This document shows positions 1 through 5,119 of a DNA stretch of 5,119 nucleotides, one piece after another. Location: positions 1-5,119 of the forward strand of contig JADHYP010000104.1 of assembly GCA_016782355.1 (NCBI GenBank). The letters are read 5' to 3'. The stretch's first letter is position 1, and each line of letters starts with the position of its first letter. A program made the position numbers and the translations under genes. The DNA is from Candidatus Syntropharchaeum sp. GTDB lineage: Archaea; Halobacteriota; Syntropharchaeia; Alkanophagales; Methanospirareceae. The notes beneath the pieces are model-generated. The model was not told where the DNA came from. It worked only from the letters and a program-made list of their open reading frames with translations, and made no database searches.

Positions 1-998
1 ACCGTAAATCCATTTCGTTCTATCAGGTTCGTGACGGATGCTTCTGCCTTTCTCAACTGTGGAAATAATATGTCTTCTACCACGTCAGGCGCTTCAAACA
101 GCACCATTACGAATTCTGTTCCTCTTTCTTCCACGCACTTCACAAATTCAGCCCTGCTCATCTCTTTCTTCTTCTCCATAGCGAAGAAACTCGCATCAGG
201 ACACGCCAAAAAATCCCTCGCCGCATCTATTAACCTGCAAAAAGAATCCGGAGATACCGCAGCCGCTACATTCCTGTTCGGGTCAACGGGGTCTATTACA
301 ATCAGTGCGTCTTCCCCTTTGTATTTGCCTCCACCTTCGATTTCTATTCTTTCGCCATATTGCCACTTCGATGCGTTTCTCAATAGCGCCGCAAACGAAG
401 AATACCTCAGAACGAGGAGTTCGCAGAGATAACCGGAGAATCCTTTCCTCCTTTGCTCGGAGCCGTAAATTCCCGCGGATTTCAAGAATTGCTTTAACAG
501 TAGCACTTCTTCTTCCAGCCCCGGTATTCTCTTCGTAACGTATTCATTATGAAAAGGAGTCCTGTCAACTGCGGATTTCAACAGAGATGCGTCTTTTACC
601 GAAAAACAGGGCACCAGGTCCGCTTCGTGCTCCGTTCTTCCTTCTGCATCGTAAAAGTAAGCGTGAATATAAGGATGCGAGGCATATCTTTCCTCATACC
701 TATCGGAAACGCTTTTCGCGAGAGCAAGCCCCTTCTCTTTTAAATCCTCTTCTGACATCTCCGCTGGAAACATGATGAATATGTCTATGTCCGCTTCGCC
801 ACTTATCCATGTATTTCGCGCGGTTGACCCTACGGAGATTGCGTGGGCTTCTATGCCCATCTCTAATGCCTTTTTGTTTATCTTCGCGATTATAATGCCT
901 ATCACTGCTTTTACTTGCCTCTTCTCTTCCTCATCTGGTCTTATTCTCGCTATGACCTCTCTACATATCCTTTTTATCTCTTCGTTCTCTTTCATCAT
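1..998 (-). CDS. cca: Class I (archaeal) CCA-adding tRNA nucleotidyltransferase, C-terminus outside window
   Basis: This enzyme adds or repairs the 3' CCA end of tRNAs in the cytoplasm using CTP and ATP. I translated 332 codons by hand; the frame stays open to position 1, so about 100 C-terminal residues are missing if it matches the usual archaeal length of about 440. The nucleotidyltransferase head is intact: GSTARNTW at residues 57-64, the two metal-binding Asp of EADIDIF (D70 and D72), and the third carboxylate in HEADLVP (D127). Family blocks follow: SAVDRTPFH (142-150), LLKQFLKSAGIYG (167-179), GFSGYLCELL (186-195) and IDPVDPNRNVAA (235-246). The start is ATG at 998 or the adjacent ATG at 995; an in-frame stop lies five codons upstream (1013-1011). 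No clear Shine-Dalgarno is visible. It follows the small gene at 1252-1031 by 32 bp, so co-transcription is likely. Family assignment is very secure. Confidence 0.96.
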   Translation of the reverse strand, partial: MMKENEEIKRICREVIARIRPDEEEKRQVKAVIGIIIAKINKKALEMGIEAHAISVGSTARNTWISGEADIDIFIMFPAEMSEEDLKEKGLALAKSVSDRYEERYASHPYIHAYFYDAEGRTEHEADLVPCFSVKDASLLKSAVDRTPFHNEYVTKRIPGLEEEVLLLKQFLKSAGIYGSEQRRKGFSGYLCELLVLRYSSFAALLRNASKWQYGERIEIEGGGKYKGEDALIVIDPVDPNRNVAAAVSPDSFCRLIDAARDFLACPDASFFAMEKKKEMSRAEFVKCVEERGTEFVMVLFEAPDVVEDILFPQLRKAEASVTNLIERNGFT

Positions 999-1030
999 TG
1001 CACGGGGAAATCAACCGAGAGCAGCGATGC

Positions 1031-1252
1031 TCATTTTTCATCACCCTTACCCATTGATTTCATCTCTTCTAAGATTTCATCTAAACCCTTTTTGTTGAAA
1101 ATCTTTTTTCGCATTTCCGTATAGTCCCCATACCCTTTTTCATACTGAATGATGAATTCTGTCGCACCGGAAATCCCTAAGTTTTCAACCAGAATTTCCC
1201 AACCCTTGTGTCTAATTTCGCTTAATCCCGGTTTGAGCCGTTTTTTTTCCAT
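1031..1252 (-). CDS. Small antitoxin-like protein with G-x-G-D-Y-T motif (73 aa), probable orphan antitoxin
   Basis: This is a 73-residue soluble, charged protein with no membrane segment. Residues 10-39 form a helical block with the pattern LSEIRHKGWEILVENLG (10-26), followed by GYGDYTEMR at 40-48 and a Lys/Glu-rich helical C-terminus. I recall the same architecture, a KGWEAL-like helix followed by GxGDYTxxR, in small proteins of cyanobacteria and archaea that are encoded beside PIN-domain genes. That is memory, not a search. The context supports it: a PIN-domain N-terminus is encoded immediately upstream and overlaps this gene by 31 bp in another frame. The start is ATG at 1252, followed by an A8 run in codons 2-4. 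No Shine-Dalgarno precedes it, so translation may depend on ribosomes arriving from the upstream fragment. cca begins 32 bp after its stop. The gene is probably real; the antitoxin role is inferred. Confidence 0.72.
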   Translation of the reverse strand: MEKKRLKPGLSEIRHKGWEILVENLGISGATEFIIQYEKGYGDYTEMRKKIFNKKGLDEILEEMKSMGKGDEK

Positions 1253-1329
1253 TTTAAAGGACGATTATATACACAGTTATCAAGGTAAACCCTTTTAGAT
1301 TTCCCCACCTTCTGTTTGTCAATTGCCAA
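1222..1329 (-). pseudogene. Remnant of a PIN-domain toxin gene (N-terminal about 35 codons)
   Basis: Reading from TTG at 1329, or GTG at 1308, this short frame gives KRVYLDNCVYNRP at about residues 12-24 and then LKWKKNGSNRD before a TAA at 1224-1222. Y-L-D-N-C-x-x-N-R-P is the characteristic opening of VapC-like PIN ribonucleases: a first beta strand ending in the first catalytic Asp (codon 1281-1279). A whole PIN toxin is usually about 130-150 residues, so more than three quarters is absent, including the remaining acidic active-site residues. Similarity stops right after NRP, where family members usually continue with F-D-D and a Gln/Arg-rich helix. The last 31 bp overlap the antitoxin-like gene in a different frame. 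A strong GGAGGTGA sits 10 nt before the TTG, so the fragment may still be translated. Its start codon lies in a 7-bp repeat, so the exact start is uncertain. An internal deletion is the simplest explanation. Confidence 0.68.
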
Positions 1330-1338
1330 TTGTTAATT
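1318..1338. repeat. Degenerate 7-bp tandem repeat, three copies (GTCAATT / GCCAATT / GTTAATT)
   Basis: Three consecutive heptamers differ only at positions 2-3: GTCAATT (1318-1324), GCCAATT (1325-1331) and GTTAATT (1332-1338). On the minus strand they read AATTAAC-AATTGGC-AATTGAC and cover the putative TTG start codon of the PIN remnant and most of its Shine-Dalgarno spacer. The copy number is small, but the register is exact. Confidence 0.6.
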
Positions 1339-1339
1339 C

Positions 1340-1347
1340 TCACCTCC
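1340..1347 (-). promoter_or_regulatory. Strong Shine-Dalgarno GGAGGTGA ahead of the PIN fragment
   Basis: The minus strand reads GGAGGTGA here, a match to the classical archaeal anti-Shine-Dalgarno 3' end of 16S rRNA and the strongest such site in the window. The nearest suitable start is TTG at 1329-1327, 10 nt downstream, which opens the PIN-domain frame. The ATG at 1349-1347 overlaps the site itself and gives only an unconvincing 31-codon frame. It supports the view that a functional toxin gene once began here, or that the remnant is still translated. Confidence 0.55.
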
Positions 1348-1351
1348 ATAT

Positions 1352-1387
1352 AAAAAAATCCCTTCTCCTTCTGCTCTCATACAAGGG
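1352..1387 (-). terminator. Possible terminator of the MutS-like transcript (weak stem plus T7)
   Basis: On the minus strand a CCCTT (1387-1383) can pair with AAGGG (1364-1360) across an 18-nt purine-rich loop, followed one base later by seven consecutive T (1358-1352). Archaeal intrinsic termination depends mainly on a T-rich tract, so the T7 is the stronger part of the evidence; the stem is weak. It lies about 57-92 nt after the MutS-like stop. The same TTTTTATAT stretch could instead be a TATA element, but that would put the start site downstream of the strong Shine-Dalgarno. Confidence 0.35.
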
Positions 1388-1413
1388 CTCCGTGTGAGCG
1401 AGATAATAAGTAT

Positions 1414-1445
1414 ATTTTACATTTTACATTTTACATTTTGCATTT
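1414..1445. repeat. 7-bp tandem repeat ATTTTAC, about 4.5 copies
   Basis: Three perfect ATTTTAC copies (1414-1434) are followed by one with a single change, ATTTTGC (1435-1441), and a partial ATTT (1442-1445). The array runs into the stop codon of the MutS-like gene (TAA at 1446-1444), so the last copy overlaps the coding sequence by two bases. On the minus strand it reads as GTAAAAT units directly after translation ends. The stretch between this array and the PIN remnant, about 1348-1413, holds no gene that I can support. Confidence 0.8.
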
Positions 1446-3411
1446 AAAACGCCTCTTCCCTCTCCTTCTCCAACACCGCGATTATTTCCTCATAAACCGC
1501 TTTTAACTCCTCTTTCCTGACCTTTCCCAGAAGCTTCTTTATCACCAACTCCGGTGTGCTCGACCCGATATGATTGAACATCGGCTGCCTATCAACGATA
1601 ATGTTTCCGGCGGCATCCAATCCCTCCGACTCTATACCATCCACTCTCACCTTTGCCATACTTATATGCGGCAATATCTCATGAATCAAATGCGTTATCA
1701 CCACAGCCCGCGTATCTTTCGGCAGATTATTTAATATGGACGCCATTATCCGTCCCATGGCTCCGGGTTCGGTAAGCGCCTCCAATTCGTCTATTAGAAC
1801 CACCTTCGCTCCCTCTCGCATGAATATCCGGCTCAATGCCCGCATCGAATATTCAAAAGACCCGGTCTTCTTTATCATCTTCCTCCGGTATAAATACAAA
1901 GGCGTTAGCGGTATTTCCGCTCTCTCCGCAGGCACCGGCAGACCAAGCGCCGTGAGAATAACCGAACTTGCAAGCATAACCAACAAACACGTTTTACCTC
2001 CGCTATTCGCACCCGTAAGGATGGCTACCGGATGCGACGTAGCGCCAAAAATACCTGCATTCGCTTTCCCTATGGAATAAGAAACCGGCAGCACCTTCGC
2101 ACCACCTCTTAGCTCTTCGTCAAGTAAAAACATGTTCCTGCCCGTAACCACGCCTAACCCCTCTTCGCTTATTTCCGGTATATTCAACCCGAAGTCACGG
2201 CTGAATTGCATCACCGCCAGCATAAAATCGAAATAGAAAAGCATTTTAATGGCGTTGCCCACCTCTCCGCTATGCCGCTCCAGTTGCTTTGCATAATCCC
2301 TTAACTTATAATACCGCCTCTCGCTCATTTTCCTGCTATACCGCAACCGCAACCGCTCCGTCTTTTCTCTCGCAAATTCAAACGGCAGTCCACGCTCCAG
2401 GTTCTCATACGCACTTCCCCACAAAACATTCTTATCTTCTCCGGTAAGCATCCACTCATCCGCCATGTTCACCAGAACCTCTTCTAAGTATCCTTTGAAC
2501 GCATCCACACCCCCTCCGCTTCTCATAATCCTGTTCGCTTCCTTGTTTAACTCCTCCTCACGCCTGTAAATCGCATCATCGAAGTTGCTTTCACCCTTGC
2601 TCCTCGCCCCCTCTATTTTTTCTATAACCGCCAAAACCTCTTCTAAATCCACTACCGATATATCTTTAAACAAATACGAATCCTTAAGTGCTTCAAATTC
2701 GTTTAAGAGACTTACCATCGCTTCTATCGCATTCTTCTTTGCCATGAACGAATTAACGACAAACTCTGGATAAATCTCGCACGGCTCCGGCAAATCGTCA
2801 ATAAATATGTTTATAATCCCCGGTTCATCAAAATCCTCTTCTCCTTCGCCGATTAACAGAACAGTATTTTCCTTTTGCAAAAGCTCTTTTGCTTTATCCG
2901 CGGAATCAACGAATTCCACGTGCACAAAATCACCATAAATTTCTTTTACCTCCTCTTCTATTCCTCTTCTACGAACAGCGATAAGAGGCGATTCACCAAA
3001 CTTCAGTTTCTCTATCTCCGCTTTGGAAATTATATCCCGCATTCTCGCTATTTTCGCATCCCCCATCACTTCCTTCAATTTCTCGCTCTCTTTCACACCC
3101 TTAAACCTCTTTTGCAGTTCCTCCATGTCGAGCGAAGGAGTAAGTGTAAGAACCATGTCCCGCCCATTTTTCGTTGTCGCGTAAGAGGAAAATATTCCCA
3201 AAATCTCTTTCTCTAATTCTCTTGTTTCTTTAGTGCAGAAGACCTCCCTCACTTTATAGCCCGCTAAATCCTCGTTTGTTCTTATCACTACCTTCTCTGC
3301 TTCCTTTCTTGTTATTCCGAGAATTGAAGATAAGGTGTCGAGGTCCGGAAACTCAACTGCATCCTTCAAATAGGGTTTCATGAACCGCGGGATATGAGAT
3401 ATAAAAGACAT
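1444..3411 (-). CDS. MutS-family ATPase of the archaeal MutS2/MutS5-like type, no Smr domain
   Basis: The product has 655 residues. The C-terminal MutS ATPase is clear: Walker A GANSGGKT at 467-474, a GSFEYS segment (517-522) where MutS proteins carry their Ser-rich N-2 motif, Walker B VVLIDELEALTEPGA at 537-551 with D541 and E542, and switch His in VITHL at 571-575. A helical clamp/lever region (about 225-400) with many charged residues precedes it. Near the N-terminus, YATTKNGRDMVLTLTPS (77-93) matches the opening of the MutS2 lever domain. Residues about 140-215 look like an alternating alpha/beta segment instead of the usual MutS2 continuation. There is no mismatch-recognition domain I with its Phe-x-Glu motif and no C-terminal Smr endonuclease; the protein ends in a short charged helix. 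Relatives bind branched or recombination DNA rather than mismatches, so a role in recombination control is inferred. The start is ATG at 3411 with a weak AGGA; the next Met, at residue 11, has no ribosome site. Confidence 0.9.
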   Translation of the reverse strand: MSFISHIPRFMKPYLKDAVEFPDLDTLSSILGITRKEAEKVVIRTNEDLAGYKVREVFCTKETRELEKEILGIFSSYATTKNGRDMVLTLTPSLDMEELQKRFKGVKESEKLKEVMGDAKIARMRDIISKAEIEKLKFGESPLIAVRRRGIEEEVKEIYGDFVHVEFVDSADKAKELLQKENTVLLIGEGEEDFDEPGIINIFIDDLPEPCEIYPEFVVNSFMAKKNAIEAMVSLLNEFEALKDSYLFKDISVVDLEEVLAVIEKIEGARSKGESNFDDAIYRREEELNKEANRIMRSGGGVDAFKGYLEEVLVNMADEWMLTGEDKNVLWGSAYENLERGLPFEFAREKTERLRLRYSRKMSERRYYKLRDYAKQLERHSGEVGNAIKMLFYFDFMLAVMQFSRDFGLNIPEISEEGLGVVTGRNMFLLDEELRGGAKVLPVSYSIGKANAGIFGATSHPVAILTGANSGGKTCLLVMLASSVILTALGLPVPAERAEIPLTPLYLYRRKMIKKTGSFEYSMRALSRIFMREGAKVVLIDELEALTEPGAMGRIMASILNNLPKDTRAVVITHLIHEILPHISMAKVRVDGIESEGLDAAGNIIVDRQPMFNHIGSSTPELVIKKLLGKVRKEELKAVYEEIIAVLEKEREEAF

Positions 3412-3435
3412 GTTCCTGTTACCTAAGACTAAATC

Positions 3436-3446
3436 GCTTTAAGAAG
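3436..3446 (-). promoter_or_regulatory. Candidate TATA box for the MutS-like gene
   Basis: In the 63-bp gap before the MutS-like gene, the minus strand has TTCTTAAAGC preceded by a purine-rich GAAAC that could act as a BRE. The TTAAA ends 26 nt before the ATG at 3411, which is the spacing expected for a transcript that starts at or next to the start codon. The match is short and AT-rich words are common here, so read-through from the upstream gene is equally plausible. Confidence 0.25.
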
Positions 3447-3474
3447 TTTCTGGAGTTTTGGATTTGGTAGTATT

Positions 3475-4335
3475 TTAGTATATTCCCCGCTTCCTTTCCC
3501 TCATTTTATACCAAAATACAAATGCCACAATCGCAATCACTACTACTGCAACGAGAATAGTATTCCTTGAATACTTCGTAAACCCAATTGTAGCTCTCGC
3601 TTTTTCTTCTGCTACCTTAGCGGAAGCCGATGCCTTCTTTGCTTCTTCCAAAGCATCTCCCGGTTTACCCGCATTATAACGCTCCTGAGAATTATTCAGA
3701 TGCACATTAGCCAGGGCAAGATTCGTCTTTGCTTCCTCTACATCTATTCCTGCTTTTGTTGCATTTGCAATTGTCCTATTCGCTTTTTCTATCTCTTCTT
3801 TAGCAATATACCGCGCGTTAAGGGCATCATTTATTATCTCCGATGACACATCCCCTTTTATAGCTACCACCATATATTTACCCTCTGTCGTCTCCTGCGT
3901 TATGTTTAACAGAATGAAGGTCTCTTGCTTCCTCACTTCCGGCGCCGTCCCTGACCAACTTACCATAACTTCTTTCTCGACTTTTTTATGCTCCACAGAG
4001 TAAGAACCGTCACTTTTGAGCGCTTCCTTCTCGCCATCCATGCTTATATGCCCCCCGGATTTCTCCAATTCCGAATAGAAAGAGAGAGTTGATTTCTCTA
4101 TTTCTCTGCTGAAGTTAGTTAAGACGACTTTTATGGATACTTCACTACCGTTTTTTACCATCTCTGTTTCATATACATGATCATATTTTGGATCCAGTAT
4201 TTCCACGTTCACAAAAGGGGATTTCTGTAACGAAGTTGATTCTTCCGCACCGCATACACTCATGCTTACTAAAAAAAACGCACTCACAACAATTAAAATC
4301 AGTATCTGACGGTGGCTAATCTTCAAATTTTTCAT
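3475..4335 (-). CDS. Predicted surface protein: signal peptide, sequon-rich ectodomain, coiled coil, C-terminal membrane anchor
   Basis: I do not recognise the family of this 286-residue protein. Residues 1-30 form a Sec-type signal: a basic start, the hydrophobic stretch ILILIVVSAFFLVSM at 11-25, and likely cleavage after CGA (28-30). It is not a clean lipobox, because Val precedes the Cys. Residues about 40-165 look like a beta-rich extracellular domain (for example VSIKVVLTNFS at 66-76). Residues about 168-250 are a long Ala/Glu/Lys-rich helical region, probably coiled coil. A membrane segment, ILVAVVVIAIVAFVFWY, spans 260-276 and is followed by a basic tail, KMRERKRGIY, which by positive-inside logic faces the cytoplasm. 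Six N-glycosylation sequons (N62, N74, N144, N186, N191, N214) all fall in the predicted outer part. The gene follows cetZ after 9 bp, implying co-expression and a possible role in envelope or cell-shape control. Topology is well supported; function is unknown. Confidence 0.85.
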   Translation of the reverse strand: MKNLKISHRQILILIVVSAFFLVSMSVCGAEESTSLQKSPFVNVEILDPKYDHVYETEMVKNGSEVSIKVVLTNFSREIEKSTLSFYSELEKSGGHISMDGEKEALKSDGSYSVEHKKVEKEVMVSWSGTAPEVRKQETFILLNITQETTEGKYMVVAIKGDVSSEIINDALNARYIAKEEIEKANRTIANATKAGIDVEEAKTNLALANVHLNNSQERYNAGKPGDALEEAKKASASAKVAEEKARATIGFTKYSRNTILVAVVVIAIVAFVFWYKMRERKRGIY

Positions 4336-4341
4336 TTTTAT

Positions 4342-4346
4342 TCCTC
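4342..4346 (-). promoter_or_regulatory. Shine-Dalgarno GAGGA overlapping the cetZ stop codon
   Basis: The minus strand reads TGAGGAATAAAA before ATG at 4335. The TGA is the cetZ stop (4347-4345), and the overlapping GAGGA lies 6 nt from the start of the surface-protein gene. This fixes that start and suggests translational coupling between the two genes. Confidence 0.6.
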
Positions 4347-5119
4347 AGAACAAAGGCTTTATAGTCTCGTTTGTATCCATCAACTCCTTATATTCTTTCT
4401 CTTTCTCGCCTGATACTTCTTTTATTTTCTCCTGTGCTTCCGCACCTATTTCTTGTAACTCTTTTATCCTTGGAACATCCGATACGCCTGAAAACAGAAC
4501 AACCGTCGCTACATGCTGCCCCTTTACGAGTGGAAAATCACCGCCCCTTACTTCCGTTCCTCTTATCATCTCCTCGATTCGCACCTTTGACTTCTCTATA
4601 CCCTTTCTACTTAACTCCTTAGGTGGTCCCGCTGCGATTATCAATGCTCTTTCCGCAGTTGAGACCTCGCATGGAATCGTTAATCTACCCGCTACTGCTC
4701 TCCTTACCAGCGACGTAATCCTTGTAACGGAATCCATCCTCTCCAGCGTCCCTTTCTTACCAAAGAACCTCTTTAAAAATCCCTCGCTCTCTATTTCTTC
4801 CGCAGCATAGCCAATCGTTGATATTCCACCTCCTTTAAGCGTGTTAATCACCTCTGCCGCATCTACCACCATCTGCCCCACTTCATCCGCTTCTCCCGCT
4901 CCAAACAAAATCCCGAACCTTCTCACTATCTCATCATTTATATCCGCAAACGCCTCCTTTACACTCTCTCCACCCTTTTTCCACGCATCGTTATCGAAAA
5001 GGAAAAGATTATCCACTTCGTTCACGAACGACATCAGGCTCCTTGCGGCATTTAAAGAATATAAGCTCCCTTCGTCCTTCGAGGGTAAAATCCCCAGTCC
5101 ATAAACCGGCTCCTCGTAT
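4345..5119 (-). CDS. cetZ: CetZ-family tubulin-like GTPase, N-terminal GTP-binding half outside window
   Basis: CetZ proteins are archaeal tubulin/FtsZ-superfamily GTPases that polymerise at the cell envelope and affect cell shape and motility. The frame stays open to the window edge, giving 257 full codons; the Met at 5034 is internal, because the codons before it read PVYGLGILPSKDEGSLY (about 5106-5059), a conserved CetZ stretch. Counting from that internal Met, FDNDAW (13-18) is the segment that contributes the nucleotide-base Asn. VVDAAEVINTL (56-66) corresponds to the T7 loop that triggers GTP hydrolysis in the neighbouring subunit, and VRGGDFPL (162-169) is another CetZ hallmark. The P-loop-like GGGTGSG motif must lie upstream of the window. 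The last 35 or so residues form a charged, Lys/Glu-rich probable helix ending in IKPLF, a tail that may bind partners. The next gene starts 9 bp after the stop. CetZ is clearly favoured over FtsZ; which CetZ subgroup I cannot tell. Confidence 0.93.
   Translation of the reverse strand, partial: YEEPVYGLGILPSKDEGSLYSLNAARSLMSFVNEVDNLFLFDNDAWKKGGESVKEAFADINDEIVRRFGILFGAGEADEVGQMVVDAAEVINTLKGGGISTIGYAAEEIESEGFLKRFFGKKGTLERMDSVTRITSLVRRAVAGRLTIPCEVSTAERALIIAAGPPKELSRKGIEKSKVRIEEMIRGTEVRGGDFPLVKGQHVATVVLFSGVSDVPRIKELQEIGAEAQEKIKEVSGEKEKEYKELMDTNETIKPLF

Noticed and set aside
31..775. Overlapping plus-strand open frames in the first 800 bases
   Set aside because: They lie antisense to the clearly conserved CCA-adding enzyme and show no family-like motifs or ribosome sites.
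1019..1037. Perfect 5-bp hairpin GAGCA-GCGA-TGCTC followed by ATTTTT on the plus strand, resembling a terminator
   Set aside because: No plus-strand gene leads into it. On the transcribed minus strand no T-run follows, and the stem is short; at most it affects the small gene/cca junction.
1263..1273. TATA-box-like GTGTATATAAT on the minus strand just before the 73-aa gene
   Set aside because: The start site it predicts would fall inside the gene, and the bases are fully explained as codons of the PIN motif (Cys-Val-Tyr-Asn).
1335..1380. Minus-strand ATG at 1380 giving a 15-codon frame just before the strong Shine-Dalgarno
   Set aside because: It is too short, has no ribosome site and resembles no known leader peptide.
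1381..1395. Interrupted palindrome ACAAGGGCTCCGTGT
   Set aside because: A mismatch splits the stem and the central loop is too small for a stable hairpin.
1736..3216. Plus-strand frames of 60-115 codons inside the MutS-like gene
   Set aside because: They are antisense shadows; Walker A, Walker B and the rest of the ATPase are intact on the minus strand.
1..5119. CRISPR arrays, tRNA or rRNA genes, insertion-sequence ends
   Set aside because: I saw no regularly spaced direct repeats of 25-40 bp, no cloverleaf-like T-arm motif, and no transposase fragment or terminal inverted repeats.

Overview
The window looks like euryarchaeal chromosome, probably from a methanogen- or ANME-type lineage. It carries a CetZ-family tubulin homologue, a class I (archaeal) CCA-adding enzyme and an archaeal-type MutS2/MutS5-like ATPase. 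The finer placement is inference from gene content and general style, not from a marker gene. Every gene I can support lies on the minus strand, so transcription runs from position 5119 toward 1. Long plus-strand frames inside these genes are antisense shadows.

Layout in transcription order: (1) 5119-4345, C-terminal two thirds of cetZ, cut by the window edge. (2) 4335-3475, a signal-peptide-bearing, single-anchor surface protein whose ribosome binding site overlaps the cetZ stop codon. (3) 3411-1444, a 655-residue MutS-family ATPase without a Smr nuclease domain. (4) 1443-1253, the only real intergenic stretch. It holds two different 7-bp tandem repeats, a candidate terminator, a strong Shine-Dalgarno and the broken 5' end of a PIN-domain toxin gene. 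(5) 1252-1031, a 73-residue protein that resembles the antitoxin partner of such PIN toxins. (6) 998-1, the first 332 residues of the CCA-adding enzyme, cut by the other window edge.

The cetZ/surface-protein pair is tightly linked and may act together at the cell envelope. The MutS-like gene follows after 63 bp and may have its own promoter. The most unusual spot is 1222-1347: a PIN-toxin N-terminus with its catalytic Asp motif, never annotated because it is only about 35 codons long. It runs out of frame into an intact small antitoxin-like gene across an A8 tract that includes the slippery heptamer A AAA AAC. I read this as a decayed toxin-antitoxin module that kept the antitoxin and lost the toxin, next to an essential tRNA-maturation gene.
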